From: Nitrosospira briensis C-128
GTDB taxonomy: Bacteria > Pseudomonadota > Gammaproteobacteria > Burkholderiales > Nitrosomonadaceae
DNA length: 64,000 nucleotides
Direction of reading: 5' to 3'
Assembly: GCF_000619905.2 (NCBI RefSeq)
Contig: NZ_CP012371.1
Span: forward strand, 682,001 to 746,000
In this document: positions 20,188 through 28,718 of the stretch, piece after piece
Layout: every line of letters begins with the position of its first letter
Numbering within the stretch: position 1 is the stretch's first letter
Position numbers and translations under genes: made by a program
The notes under the pieces: model-generated
The model's input: only the letters and a program-made list of their open reading frames with translations
Database searches by the model: none
What the model was told of the DNA's origin: nothing

Positions 20188-20309
20188 GGGCCAAAAATAC
20201 GCAAATAAGCTGGAGTATCTCCGCTAGCGCTGCAAACTTCGGTAATCAGCCACTTTCTGAAGCTGAAACCCCGTGCATAATCGATAACTGCAACCGAGGA
20301 CATGAATAG

Positions 20310-20789
20310 CTACGTTCCGGTTGTGTCGCTCTCATCCGAAATTTGCTCCGCCTTACCCTCAATTCTCACGATTCTGGTACCGGCCAGCCTGTCATGCAGA
20401 AATTGACGGTCGCGATCGAATAACGCCCAAACTATTCCGACGCCAAAGCAAAAAATACCGATCACAGCAAATAGATAGCGTGCGAGCGCCTGTTTCAGAT
20501 AAACCCGGTCTCCGCTGGCGCTCACCACTCGAAGCTTCCAGGTCTGCATGGGCAGCGTTTGTCCGCCATGGGTCCAAAACCAGGTGAAATACATGCCCGC
20601 AATTACCAGGAGATAAAGCTGAAGCCCAGGCCGGAAAAACAGGGAACTGGTATCCCGGAACACAAGATGAAAAACAAAGCTCGCAATAAACAGAACGGCA
20701 ATCAATATGAGAAATTCGTAAAGCATGCTCAGCAGTCGCCGCCCCAATCCCGGGGAGGCGATTTTTATCGCTTCGGAAAACTCACTCAC
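20310..20789 (-). CDS. RDD family membrane protein
   Basis: A 159-residue inner-membrane protein of the RDD family. The name-giving pattern appears as SPGLGRRLLSMLYEFLIL at residues 13-30, followed by hydrophobic segments at about 25-48, 55-73 and 105-125, and a C-terminal DRDRQFLHDRLAGTRIV motif. Proposed roles in the family (sodium/proton exchange) are not general. It is the last gene of a leftward operon sigma-DUF3619-DUF3106-RDD, 80 bp after DUF3106. Confidence 0.85.
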   Translation of the reverse strand: MSEFSEAIKIASPGLGRRLLSMLYEFLILIAVLFIASFVFHLVFRDTSSLFFRPGLQLYLLVIAGMYFTWFWTHGGQTLPMQTWKLRVVSASGDRVYLKQALARYLFAVIGIFCFGVGIVWALFDRDRQFLHDRLAGTRIVRIEGKAEQISDESDTTGT

Positions 20790-20869
20790 AGGACGTTCTT
20801 GTTATTTTTTTGATGATATTCTTGCTCTGATAGAGCGCCAGAAATATTTGGAACTAGCGCGTTCATCTG

Positions 20870-21253
20870 CTATTTTCCCCTGTGATCTTCGGATGTCTGC
20901 TCGTATTCGCGCCATTTTTGCTTTATTTCATGACGCTTCTCCGGGGGCAGTTTTTTAATGGTTTTATATTTCTCCCGGACCAGTTCGCGCTGCTCTGGAG
21001 TGAGCGAAAACCAGTCGCGCATCTGCAACTGGGCGCGATGCTGCTCGGCAGGGGTCATGCCCGAGTATCGCTTGGCAATGCCCAGCCACTTCTTTTTTTT
21101 TGCGGAGTCCATGTTGTTCCACTCCTGCGCAAGCGGAGCCAGGACTTCTCTTTGCTGCGGTTTCAATTCCTCCCAGGAAGGCTCGCCGGATAAGGCGTCG
21201 GCGGAAAGTGAAAAACATAAACAGAACGCTACTACTAGTGCTGATCTAGCCAT
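20870..21253 (-). CDS. DUF3106 domain protein, exported
   Basis: A 127-residue protein with a signal peptide (ARSALVVAFCLCFSLSADALS) and a highly charged helical body: SWEELKPQQREVLAPLAQEW, LTPEQRELVREKYKTIKKLPPEKR. This is the DUF3106 pattern, periplasmic and of unknown function, found mainly in betaproteobacteria next to a sigma factor and a DUF3619 protein. Its start overlaps the end of the DUF3619 gene by 19 bp, indicating translational coupling. A role in envelope-stress sensing is only a guess from the operon. Confidence 0.82.
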   Translation of the reverse strand: MARSALVVAFCLCFSLSADALSGEPSWEELKPQQREVLAPLAQEWNNMDSAKKKKWLGIAKRYSGMTPAEQHRAQLQMRDWFSLTPEQRELVREKYKTIKKLPPEKRHEIKQKWREYEQTSEDHRGK

Positions 21254-21603
21254 GCATCGAACCCGTCGTCTAGATAAGCGTTTATCGGCAAGTCATCGGC
21301 AAGCACCAGGATGTCAATTTCATCATTTTCGTCGCCCTGCTGTAGAGCCTGCCAGTAGAAAATACCCGCCAGAGCAAACAACAGCGCAATAATCGATAGC
21401 AGCTTTCGAGACTTGACGTGCCAATCATTCCCATTCCGCGCTGAGACACCTTGTCCGACATTCGCCACTGATTCGGCCACATGGTAGTTTTCCAGGGAGG
21501 CCCTGCGTGCGGATTGAAGTCGATTTAGCGTACTCTGCTTGATATCATCAAGGCCGAGGTCCAATAACTTCGTTATCTTCTTACCTGCTTCGTGTTCGTT
21601 CAT
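21235..21603 (-). CDS. DUF3619 family membrane protein (possible anti-sigma factor)
   Basis: A 122-residue protein with a cytoplasmic N-terminal helix region (KITKLLDLGLDDIKQSTLNRLQSARRASL), one membrane segment at about residues 68-85 (LLSIIALLFALAGIFYWQ) and a short acidic periplasmic tail. The topology resembles a small anti-sigma factor. Its ATG overlaps the stop of the sigma-factor gene in an ATGA quartet (21600-21603), so the two are translated together, the usual arrangement for a sigma/anti-sigma pair. The anti-sigma role is inference from context. Confidence 0.82.
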   Translation of the reverse strand: MNEHEAGKKITKLLDLGLDDIKQSTLNRLQSARRASLENYHVAESVANVGQGVSARNGNDWHVKSRKLLSIIALLFALAGIFYWQALQQGDENDEIDILVLADDLPINAYLDDGFDAWLDQH

Positions 21604-22172
21604 AACTCGATTCCATTTTTTTCCAGCAGTGCAGCAAGACGATGGGTTGCACGCGAACAGTGAGTTTTCACGCTTCCTTCAGAACACCCCATGACCGCTG
21701 CCGCTTCTGCAACATCCATCTCCTCCCAATAACGCAGAAGAAAAGCTTGTCGTTGACGTTCCGGAAGGGTTTCAATCGCTTTTTCCAATAAATTGAGAAG
21801 TTGCGATTGTTCCAATTGCTGATGTGGATCACCAAAACTGGAGGGACCGTCCAGCTGTAAAGTTTCCAGCGGATCGTAATCTTCATTTTCCTTTTCCTGA
21901 TTGCGGGGTATAAATGATGAAAACAGGGTAGTCCACAAGGAGCGGGTCTTCTGGCGCCGATAAAAATCCCTTATGGTATTTTGCAGAATACGTTGAAACA
22001 GGAGAGGTAATTCTTCCAATGGCTTGGCAGAATATTTTTCAACCAGTTTCGTCATCGAATCCTGAACAACATCCAGCGCCAGATGTTCGTCTCTTACTGC
22101 GAACAATGCCTGCTTATACGCGCGCCGTTCGATTTCAGCTAAAAATCCGGAAAGTTCCTGTTGAGTAGCCAG
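21600..22172 (-). CDS. RNA polymerase sigma-70 family factor (ECF-like)
   Basis: About 190 residues with sigma region 2 (HLALDVVQDSMTKLVEKY and LFQRILQNTIRDFYRRQ) and region 4 (LPERQRQAFLLRYWEEMDVAEAAAVMGCSEGSVKTHCSRA, helix-turn-helix), joined by an acidic linker. It heads a coupled operon with DUF3619, DUF3106 and RDD genes. The start is unclear: no ATG is available. In-frame GTG at 22217 lies inside a terminator-like hairpin, whereas related proteins, as remembered, begin with M-A-T/S-x-QELS, which points to CTG at 22172 preceded by AGGGCG. The sigma identity is firm, the start tentative. Confidence 0.87.
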   Translation of the reverse strand: MATQQELSGFLAEIERRAYKQALFAVRDEHLALDVVQDSMTKLVEKYSAKPLEELPLLFQRILQNTIRDFYRRQKTRSLWTTLFSSFIPRNQEKENEDYDPLETLQLDGPSSFGDPHQQLEQSQLLNLLEKAIETLPERQRQAFLLRYWEEMDVAEAAAVMGCSEGSVKTHCSRATHRLAALLEKNGIEL

Positions 22173-22196
22173 GAGGGTTCGCCCTTGGAAAAATGA

Positions 22197-22219
22197 AAAA
22201 ACGTGAGATGATCTCACGT
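22197..22219 (-). terminator. Terminator-like hairpin at the front of the sigma-factor gene
   Basis: Read on the minus strand, ACGTGAG-ATCAT-CTCACGT is followed by TTTTTTCATTTTT, the form of an intrinsic terminator. No gene lies upstream on that strand for nearly 700 bp, so it would act on the sigma operon's own leader, as an attenuator, or on distant read-through. Function is inference. Confidence 0.5.
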
Positions 22220-22894
22220 CCCCGCCGCAATACTAGCAAATTTTTGGTTTGCCGGAACAGTTTACCTCCAAGAAGGCCGATCCATAACGCTCTGATACCT
22301 TAAGAGTTTACAAAAGTGAAAAGTGACATATACCAGTCAGGCCCGCTGTGATATGGCTCGTTTGCCGACAGTGAACCAAGGTGAAGCGCCATATTTCCTC
22401 GCCAAGCAGTTGCACGTAAAGCAGCGTGAAAGATTCCGGAACGCACTATCAACTCCGACTCCCATGCTGTGCTCCAGCCGATTGGGAATCTGAAGGGGTT
22501 AGCATCGGGATTTTGCCGAGTTCAGGTTTGCGCGCATGCGACAATATGCCGCATTGTGATAATCATATTTCACGCCTATTATGGCCTTGTTTCAATCTGC
22601 GGAAAATCCGGCAGGGGCCTTCAACCTAAAAGTTTCTGTATCGCTCTCTATAATATCTATACGTAAATATCCAAGTTTAGTGGTAAAATTTTAAATGCGG
22701 ATTGCGATTGATTCTTAATTAGATTTACATTACTGATGTTCGGGCCCGAACCGGGCTTAATGGTAAAAATGCCCGTTAATTGTTGTATCTGTAATTTCTG
22801 CTCTGATCACGAATCGTACCGTTATTTTACCACTGCTCATGGGTAGTCAACAGAAGCTGTCCCTCATACTTAGCCCAGCGGAGGACATTCAATA
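22220..22894. other. Divergent intergenic region, sigma operon / tonB operon
   Basis: About 675 bp without a supportable gene, holding the promoters of two divergent operons. At 22552-22570 a sequence containing GATAATCAT resembles a Fur box by eye (about 13 of 19 positions), which would suit a TonB-ExbBD operon, but it is 325 bp upstream of the first gene. AT-rich tracts at 22665-22740 could be a promoter. A GGAGG is seen about a dozen bases before the thioredoxin-like ATG. Confidence 0.4.
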
Positions 22895-23377
22895 ATGCGC
22901 CATTTAGTTCTCATGTTAATACTAAGCTTCGTAACGGCCGTCGCTGCCGCTGAAAGCGTTCGCCCTTTTACCTCGGGGAGTCTCCAGAAGGTTCTTTCGC
23001 CCCGGGAAGGCAAGCCTTTCATTCTCGTTTTGTGGTCTCTTGAATGCCAATATTGCCCGACCGAGTTGAAGATGTTGAGCGAACTCAAACGCAGCCATCC
23101 CAAGCTGGACGTCGTATTGATTGCCACCGATACAGTAAGCGACACGCCTCAACTCGTCTCCCGGGCAGAGAGCTACGGTATGAACAAGGTTGAGCAATGG
23201 GTTTTTGCAGAGGACATGCCAGAACGCTTGCGTTTTGAAATCGATAGTCGCTGGTATGGTGAAATACCTCGAGCATATTTTTATGATCGCAAGCACCAAC
23301 GTGAGGCCAAGACCGGCCTCATCAACAAGAAGTTTGTAGAAGATTGGCTAGCGCGCAATGCGACAACCGACTCGTGA
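22895..23377 (+). CDS. Thioredoxin-like periplasmic protein
   Basis: A 160-residue protein with a signal peptide (LVLMLILSFVTAVAAAES) and a thioredoxin fold of the TlpA/ResA type: PFILVLWSLECQYCPTEL carries a C-x-x-C redox motif as CQYC, and GEIPRAYFYD supplies the cis-proline region (IP). It probably acts as a periplasmic thiol oxidoreductase. It is the first gene of an operon with tonB, exbB and exbD; its stop is 17 bp before the tonB start. A link between a redox protein and TonB energy coupling is unusual and unexplained. Confidence 0.85.
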   Translation: MRHLVLMLILSFVTAVAAAESVRPFTSGSLQKVLSPREGKPFILVLWSLECQYCPTELKMLSELKRSHPKLDVVLIATDTVSDTPQLVSRAESYGMNKVEQWVFAEDMPERLRFEIDSRWYGEIPRAYFYDRKHQREAKTGLINKKFVEDWLARNATTDS

Positions 23378-23393
23378 TATCGAATATAAAGCG

Positions 23394-24038
23394 ATGAAGC
23401 ACAATCCTGCCTTTTTACCCGGCCTGATGTTTGTCCTTGCCGTTCATGGGGCATTACTCTACTATCTGTTCAAGCAACAATTGATCCCCCCGCCGCAACA
23501 ACTGGCGACGTTGATGGTCAATTTTATCCCTTCCTTCCAGCCGAAGGAAGAATCCAAGCCTGAGCCACCTCCCCCCTTGCCCAAGCCTCAACCGCCAAAG
23601 AAGCCTAAATCACAGCAATTGGTTGCGGAAAAACCGGTAGTGGCCGAAAGTGAGCGGGTCGCACCCCCTTCCCTTCCCGAACCCGAGCCCGAACCAGCAC
23701 CGGAGCCAGTGTCGGTAGCCGCTCCTCCTCAGATGTCACCGGGGCCCGTTACGCTCTCCTCGGAACTATCTGTCGCGTGCCCCGAACTGAATGCGCCCGC
23801 TTATCCCGCCCTCTCACGGCGACTCGGCGAAGAAGGCAAGCTGATGCTGCGAGTGGAACTGGATGAAAAAGGCCGCGTCAACGTGGTACAGGTAATCGAC
23901 AGTAGCGGTTTTAAGCGTCTGGATGAAGCCGCTATGGCCGCGGTAAAAACCTGGCGATGCAATCCGCCCATACGCGATGGCCAACCGGCCCGTGCCATTG
24001 CCCTGCAACCCTTCAACTTTGTGCTCCAAGGAGATTGA
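23394..24038 (+). CDS. tonB: Energy transducer TonB
   Basis: Inner-membrane protein that passes proton-motive energy to TonB-dependent outer-membrane receptors. From ATG 23394 it has 214 residues: one N-terminal membrane anchor (FLPGLMFVLAVHGALLYYLF), a long Pro/Glu/Lys spacer (residues about 45-115: PEPPPPLPKPQPPKKPK and EPEPEPAPEP), then a C-terminal TonB fold with PAYPALSRRLGEEGKLMLRVELDEKGRV and AAVKTWRCNP. An extra 12 codons upstream are in frame, but the ATG chosen matches the usual short N-terminus. exbB follows after 3 bp. Confidence 0.94.
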   Translation: MKHNPAFLPGLMFVLAVHGALLYYLFKQQLIPPPQQLATLMVNFIPSFQPKEESKPEPPPPLPKPQPPKKPKSQQLVAEKPVVAESERVAPPSLPEPEPEPAPEPVSVAAPPQMSPGPVTLSSELSVACPELNAPAYPALSRRLGEEGKLMLRVELDEKGRVNVVQVIDSSGFKRLDEAAMAAVKTWRCNPPIRDGQPARAIALQPFNFVLQGD

Positions 24039-24041
24039 TCG

Positions 24042-24806
24042 ATGGAAAAAAGTCTCGGCTTTTCAAATTTTCTTACCCAGCTCGATGGCGTCGGTATCAG
24101 CGTGCTTGTACTGCTGCTTTCGCTTTCCGTGGCAAGCTGGTATCTCATACTCACCAAAGGTATCTCCAATTTTCTGGCAAACCGGCACGCCGAAGCTTTT
24201 CTCAAGCGTTTCTGGGGAGCCGGTTCGCTACAGGAGGTAAACTCGACGCTGCACGAAGGCTCGGGCGATAATGCGTTTGCGCAATTGGCGCACCTCGCGC
24301 TAGAGGCTGCGGCTGACTCTGAGAAACACGGCTTGCAAAAACTTGCCGCGGCGGGCGGCGCAAGCGAGTTCATTACACGCGTACTGCGTAACGGCCTCGA
24401 CCAGGAAGCGACCCGCGTCGAAAACGGACTCACGGTAATAGCCTCGGCCGGTTCCGCTGCACCTTATATCGGGCTATTCGGCACGGTATGGGGCATCTAT
24501 CATGCACTGGTGCAAATCGGACTGTCCGGCCAGGGTACCTTGGATAAAGTGGCCGGCCCGGTAGGTGAAGCGTTGATTATGACGGCGTTGGGACTGGCCG
24601 TGGCAATTCCGGCGGTTTTAGCCTATAACACGTTTGTGCGGCGCAATCGTATCTGGCTGGCGCGCCTGGATGCCTTTGCGCACGATCTATTTGTACTGAT
24701 TGCGGTGGGCGCCAAAAATAACAGCTCTGCTGGGGATGAGCGCCAACTGCGTGTAGTCGCGCCCGCAATGAATCCCGCGATTACGCCCAATGAAAGGAGA
24801 TCGTGA
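24042..24806 (+). CDS. exbB: Biopolymer transport protein ExbB
   Basis: Pentameric proton-channel subunit of the TonB motor in the inner membrane. The 254 residues include three membrane segments: about residues 15-37 (GVGISVLVLLLSLSVASWYL), 140-160 (APYIGLFGTVWGIYHALVQI) and 175-200 (GEALIMTALGLAVAIPAVLAYN). The conserved ASAGSAAPYIGLFGTVWGI and IMTALGLAVAIPAV motifs place it in the MotA/TolQ/ExbB family. It sits between tonB and exbD and its stop overlaps the exbD ATG by one base. Confidence 0.95.
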   Translation: MEKSLGFSNFLTQLDGVGISVLVLLLSLSVASWYLILTKGISNFLANRHAEAFLKRFWGAGSLQEVNSTLHEGSGDNAFAQLAHLALEAAADSEKHGLQKLAAAGGASEFITRVLRNGLDQEATRVENGLTVIASAGSAAPYIGLFGTVWGIYHALVQIGLSGQGTLDKVAGPVGEALIMTALGLAVAIPAVLAYNTFVRRNRIWLARLDAFAHDLFVLIAVGAKNNSSAGDERQLRVVAPAMNPAITPNERRS

Positions 24807-25225
24807 TGGCATTTGGCAGCATGGGCGGCGGCAACCGTCAGATACCGATGTCCGAAATCAATGTGGTGCCGTTGGTGGACGTGATGCTGGTGTTACTTGT
24901 GATCTTCATCATCACCGCGCCTTTGCTGACACACTCAGTTAAAGTCGATCTGCCGAAAGCATCGAGCAGTCCGAATATTACGCAACCCGATCACGTTGAA
25001 TTTGCGCTTCGGGACGACGCTAGCCTATACTGGAATGGTGAACCGGTAACCATGGATGAGTTGGCACCCCGGTTCGCCGCAGCGGCAAAACAGAATCCCG
25101 ATATCGAACTGCATATTCGCGCTGATAAGCAAGTCCAGTACGAGCACGTGGCAAGGGTGATGTCTGTCGCAGCAAAAGCCGGGTTAGTACGAATCGGGTT
25201 TGTTACCGATCCGACTACACAATAG
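24806..25225 (+). CDS. exbD: Biopolymer transport protein ExbD
   Basis: Partner of ExbB in the TonB motor; single-span inner-membrane protein with a periplasmic domain. 139 residues from ATG 24806, preceded by AAAGGAGA at suitable spacing; an in-frame GTG 3 bp earlier is less likely. The conserved SEINVVPLVDVMLVLLVIFIITAP holds the membrane segment with the proton-carrying Asp (in VPLVDVML). The remainder forms the ExbD/TolR periplasmic fold (ELHIRADKQVQYEHVARVMSVAAKAGLVRIGFVT). Confidence 0.95.
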   Translation: MAFGSMGGGNRQIPMSEINVVPLVDVMLVLLVIFIITAPLLTHSVKVDLPKASSSPNITQPDHVEFALRDDASLYWNGEPVTMDELAPRFAAAAKQNPDIELHIRADKQVQYEHVARVMSVAAKAGLVRIGFVTDPTTQ

Positions 25226-25333
25226 TAACGGACTGCCGAAACATGGTTGGGGAAACGCGATGTCAATGGCCGGAAATTCGAGCATATGCATGCCACGCGG
25301 CAAACGCCTTACTGTCTCAGGGGTCAGGATTAT

Positions 25334-25852
25334 ATGGCTCTAGCCGCTCGCATCCGATGGCGAAGCCTTCTGCTGCATGGCTCCATTGCGACCACGGCTC
25401 TCGGTCTGGGTTTAATGTCATGGTTCATCGCCAAGCCGATGGCCACCCGAATCCACCAGACTGTACCGGGAGAACGGCTGACCATTACCGCCACACCGAA
25501 TATTGACATCAGTCTGGATGCCGACAGCAGCGTCACCGTCAGCAACGGCGAGCCTCCCCAGATCGAATTGCTGCGAGGCAACGCTTATTTTGACGCCAAA
25601 GGCGGCGGAGCAGGCAAGTTGCAAGTGAAAGTCGGTACTACGTATATCAACGATGTCGGAACCCGTTTCAGCGTCAGCAAACGAGTGAATGGCGGCACTA
25701 TTGCGGTGGCTGACGGACAGGTGGAGATTCTGGTAGAGATGGGAACCTATCTGGTCGGTGCTCACGAACAAGCGGATTTCGATGGCATAAGGGTCACCGG
25801 CCAGAGAGTGATTGCGGATGCGGACATAGCGGCGTGGCGCCCAAATCGATAA
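25334..25852 (+). CDS. FecR-like domain protein, membrane anchored
   Basis: About 172 residues from ATG 25334, which has AGGA four bases upstream; an open frame extends 29 codons further but lacks this site. One membrane segment near residues 13-33 (LLLHGSIATTALGLGLMSWF) is followed by a beta-rich domain with the FecR pattern: LDADSSVTVSNGEPPQIELLRGNAYFDAK, then VKVGTTYINDVGTRFSVSK and VADGQVEILV. It lacks the N-terminal anti-sigma helix of true FecR. As the last gene of the tonB-exbB-exbD operon, it may monitor or modulate TonB-dependent uptake; this is inference. Confidence 0.75.
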   Translation: MALAARIRWRSLLLHGSIATTALGLGLMSWFIAKPMATRIHQTVPGERLTITATPNIDISLDADSSVTVSNGEPPQIELLRGNAYFDAKGGGAGKLQVKVGTTYINDVGTRFSVSKRVNGGTIAVADGQVEILVEMGTYLVGAHEQADFDGIRVTGQRVIADADIAAWRPNR

Positions 25853-26010
25853 GAACCCGGCACAGCATCACGCGACCAACGCGCCCCCATGCGCTACCGA
25901 TCCCGCTGTATGATTCAAACATTTCCTTCAGCACTGCACCGACACCAAGAGCAGAGCAACGTTCGCCTCGGCGCCAACCTCAGGCGCATCAATTGTAAAT
26001 CGCACGCCTC

Positions 26011-26727
26011 ATGAAACCCGTTGCAATCTTCAGGCACTTTCCAATAGAGGGTCCGGGTTATCTTGCCCCGTTTCTGGATTCCCATTCTATCCCTTACCAA
26101 CTCGTCAAGATCGACTCCAATGAGGCATTACCCGCCCACGCCGGCTATTTTAGCGGACTGGTATTCATGGGCGGACCCATGAGCGTAAACGACGATCTGC
26201 CGTGGATTGCGCCAGCCCTCGCATTAATCCAGCAGGCGGTGAGAGACGATATTCCGGTTTTAGGCCATTGCCTCGGCGGCCAATTGATGTCGAAAGCGCT
26301 GGGGGGAGTGGTAAGCAGGAGCCCCATCAGCGAAATCGGCTGGGGTGAAGTAAGTGTCGCGGACAGCTCCATTGCATGTAATTGGCTTGGAGAATTGTCA
26401 AACTTTGAGGCGTTCCACTGGCATGGCGAGGGTTTTACCGCTCCGGAAGGAGCAACTCTCCTGCTTTCAAGTCCTTATTGCGAAAATCAGGCATTCGCGA
26501 TGGACATGCATCTGGCGCTACAGTGCCATGTCGAAATGACTGAGGAAATGGTAAAAGTCTGGTGCAAAGCAGGCGCTGAGGAAATTACCAACAACCCCGG
26601 ACCATCGGTGCAATCGACAGAGGCAATACAGACGAACCTGGCCGAGCGAGTATCGGCACTGAATCAGGTCGCTTGCCGCTTATATGAGCGCTGGATCTCC
26701 GGTCTTATGAACAAAACAACCGAGTGA
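26011..26727 (+). CDS. Class I glutamine amidotransferase-like protein
   Basis: A 238-residue stand-alone amidotransferase domain of the GuaA-like class. The nucleophile is Cys87 in VLGHCLGGQLM, the oxyanion turn is FMGGPMSVNDD, and the catalytic His/Glu pair fits QCHVEMTEE near residue 170; FHWHGEGFTAPEGA is the other conserved block. Such proteins are usually annotated GMP synthase-like, yet no synthetase domain is attached, so the acceptor is unknown. It lies alone between the tonB operon and yajQ. Confidence 0.88.
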   Translation: MKPVAIFRHFPIEGPGYLAPFLDSHSIPYQLVKIDSNEALPAHAGYFSGLVFMGGPMSVNDDLPWIAPALALIQQAVRDDIPVLGHCLGGQLMSKALGGVVSRSPISEIGWGEVSVADSSIACNWLGELSNFEAFHWHGEGFTAPEGATLLLSSPYCENQAFAMDMHLALQCHVEMTEEMVKVWCKAGAEEITNNPGPSVQSTEAIQTNLAERVSALNQVACRLYERWISGLMNKTTE

Positions 26728-26741
26728 AATAGTAGCGTGAA

Positions 26742-27227
26742 TCATTCGCGGAAATTCTGGAATTGCAGCGGAAATTCGGTAATCGACTTCTTGACAAGCT
26801 GTATTGCCTCTTGCAAGGTATCACGCTTTGCACCTGAAATACGCACCGCCTCACCCTGGATACTGCCTTGTACCTTGAGTTTGCTATCCTTGATGAGCCT
26901 GATAATCTTTTTTGCAAGCTCGCTTTCCACTCCCGTTTTAACCGTGACTTGCTGTTTGACTTTATTGCCGCTGATTTTTTCCGGCTTCCCTTCGTCCAGG
27001 CAGCGTACATCGACACCGCGCTTGGCGAGCTTGGCCATCAGAATATCCAGAACCTGGCTCAGCTTGAAGTCGTCATCCGCATAAACGGTGAGCGTGTAAT
27101 CCGCCTGCTCCACGCGCGCGTCCGATCCCTTGAAATCAAAGCGCGTGGTGACCTCCTTGTTCACCTGGTCAATTGCATTCCTGACTTCCTGCTTGTCAAC
27201 TTCGGAGACAATGTCGAATGATGGCAT
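26742..27227 (-). CDS. yajQ: YajQ family nucleotide-binding protein
   Basis: A 161-residue cytoplasmic protein of the YajQ family (UPF0234), two ferredoxin-like domains that bind nucleotides; family members in Xanthomonas and Pseudomonas bind cyclic di-GMP and act with a transcription factor. The start [22 protein letters not shown] and the end [11 protein letters not shown]-like [15 protein letters not shown] are characteristic. Whether it binds c-di-GMP here is unknown, although a diguanylate cyclase/phosphodiesterase is encoded elsewhere in the window. It reads left, convergent with the amidotransferase gene. Confidence 0.95.
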   Translation of the reverse strand: MPSFDIVSEVDKQEVRNAIDQVNKEVTTRFDFKGSDARVEQADYTLTVYADDDFKLSQVLDILMAKLAKRGVDVRCLDEGKPEKISGNKVKQQVTVKTGVESELAKKIIRLIKDSKLKVQGSIQGEAVRISGAKRDTLQEAIQLVKKSITEFPLQFQNFRE

Positions 27228-27297
27228 GATATCTCTTCCTGGTTCGGGGCTGCGGCAAATTGATACGCTGAGTAAATATGAGGTATAGCCTCAATAA

Positions 27298-28539
27298 TTA
27301 TTGCCTGTTTTTCAGATTTGCGGCGATACGCATCCGTAGCGCATTGAGCTTGATGAATCCGGCCGCGTCTGTCTGGTTATACGCGCCCTGATCTTCCTCA
27401 AAAGTGGCAATGTGCGGATCGAACAGAGAATCTGTTTTTGAGTCTCGTCCGACCACGATTACATTTCCTTTATAGAGCTTTATTCGCACCCAGCCGTTTA
27501 CACGTGCCTGGGACGCATCAATCATCGTTTGCATCATTCTGCGCTCCGGGCTCCACCAGTAACCGTTGTAAATAAGTTCGGCATAGCGCGGCATCAACTC
27601 GTCTTTCAGGTGGGCCACCTCGCGATCAAGGGTGATGGATTCGATGGCCCGATGCGCGCGCAGCATGATGGTACCGCCGGGAGTTTCATAGCATCCACGG
27701 GATTTCATGCCGACGTAACGATTTTCCACCAGGTCCAGACGCCCGATTCCGTGCTTGCCACCTAACTGATTAAGCTCGGCAAGTACCGCCGCCGGGGAGA
27801 GCTTCTGGCCGTTTATGGCGATGATGTCGCCTTGCCCGAATTCCAGTTCGGTGTATTCCGCCTTATCCGGCGCGTTCTCAGGCGATACGCTCCATCGCCA
27901 CATGGATTCCTCCGCCTCATGCGCAGGATCTTCAAGGATTCGACCTTCATAGGAAATATGCAGCAGATTGGCGTCCATGCTGTAAGGGGAACCGCCCTTT
28001 TTCTTCATCTCCACCGGAATACCATGCGTTTCCGCATAGTTCAAAAGGCTTTCCCTGGAAGTAAGGTCCCATTCGCGCCATGGCGCGATCACCTGGATAT
28101 CGGGCTGAAGCGCATAATAGCCGAGCTCAAACCGCACCTGGTCATTACCTTTTCCTGTCGCCCCATGGGAAACCGCATTTGCTCCGGTTAGCTGCGCAAT
28201 CTCGATTTGCCGTTTGGCGATCAACGGACGGGCGATACTGGTGCCAAGCAGATATTCGCCCTCATATACCGCATTGGCACGAAACATGGGAAAAACGAAA
28301 TCACGGACGAACTCTTCACGCAGATCTTCGATGAAGATTTCTTTCACCCCTAATTGCATCGCCTTTGCGCGTGCCGGCTCTACTTCCTCCCCTTGCCCGA
28401 TATCGGCAGTAAAGGTCACCACTTCACACTGATAAGTATCCTGCAGCCACTTTAAAATTACCGATGTATCCAGACCGCCGGAAAACGCAAGAACAACCTT
28501 ATTAATTTTAGATACATCAACTTGCTTTATTTTTTTCAT
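27298..28539 (-). CDS. argG: Argininosuccinate synthase
   Basis: Joins citrulline and aspartate with ATP, the penultimate step of arginine synthesis. The 413 residues match the short bacterial form. The ATP pyrophosphatase P-loop is [15 protein letters not shown] near residue 18; other landmarks are [15 protein letters not shown] and [12 protein letters not shown]. It is the last of three arginine genes on this strand (argD, argF, argG in transcription order), with a 179-bp gap from argF that may contain its own promoter. Confidence 0.97.
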   Translation of the reverse strand: MKKIKQVDVSKINKVVLAFSGGLDTSVILKWLQDTYQCEVVTFTADIGQGEEVEPARAKAMQLGVKEIFIEDLREEFVRDFVFPMFRANAVYEGEYLLGTSIARPLIAKRQIEIAQLTGANAVSHGATGKGNDQVRFELGYYALQPDIQVIAPWREWDLTSRESLLNYAETHGIPVEMKKKGGSPYSMDANLLHISYEGRILEDPAHEAEESMWRWSVSPENAPDKAEYTELEFGQGDIIAINGQKLSPAAVLAELNQLGGKHGIGRLDLVENRYVGMKSRGCYETPGGTIMLRAHRAIESITLDREVAHLKDELMPRYAELIYNGYWWSPERRMMQTMIDASQARVNGWVRIKLYKGNVIVVGRDSKTDSLFDPHIATFEEDQGAYNQTDAAGFIKLNALRMRIAANLKNRQ

Positions 28540-28718
28540 GCTTGGCTCGTCAATAAAAATGCGCGAATGCGTTCTTTACAATATAACTTTGTGTTTTATG
28601 GACACTTGATGGTGCCGCGCTATAACGGATCTTGATGGGTTACGCTGCGCTTTACCCATGCTAAATAAACCACTCCATCAGCCGTGAGAAGGGGATAGCT
28701 GTTTGAAAATGCGAGTTA

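Noticed and set aside
22552-22570. A Fur box controlling the tonB operon
   Set aside because: Only about 13 of 19 positions match and it is over 300 bp from the first gene; mentioned in the intergenic entry but not called as a site.
28610-28670. GATGGGTTACGCTGCGCTTTACCCATG inverted sequence between argG and argF as a mobile repeat
   Set aside because: This motif type is widespread in proteobacteria, but only one copy is present here and no borders can be seen.
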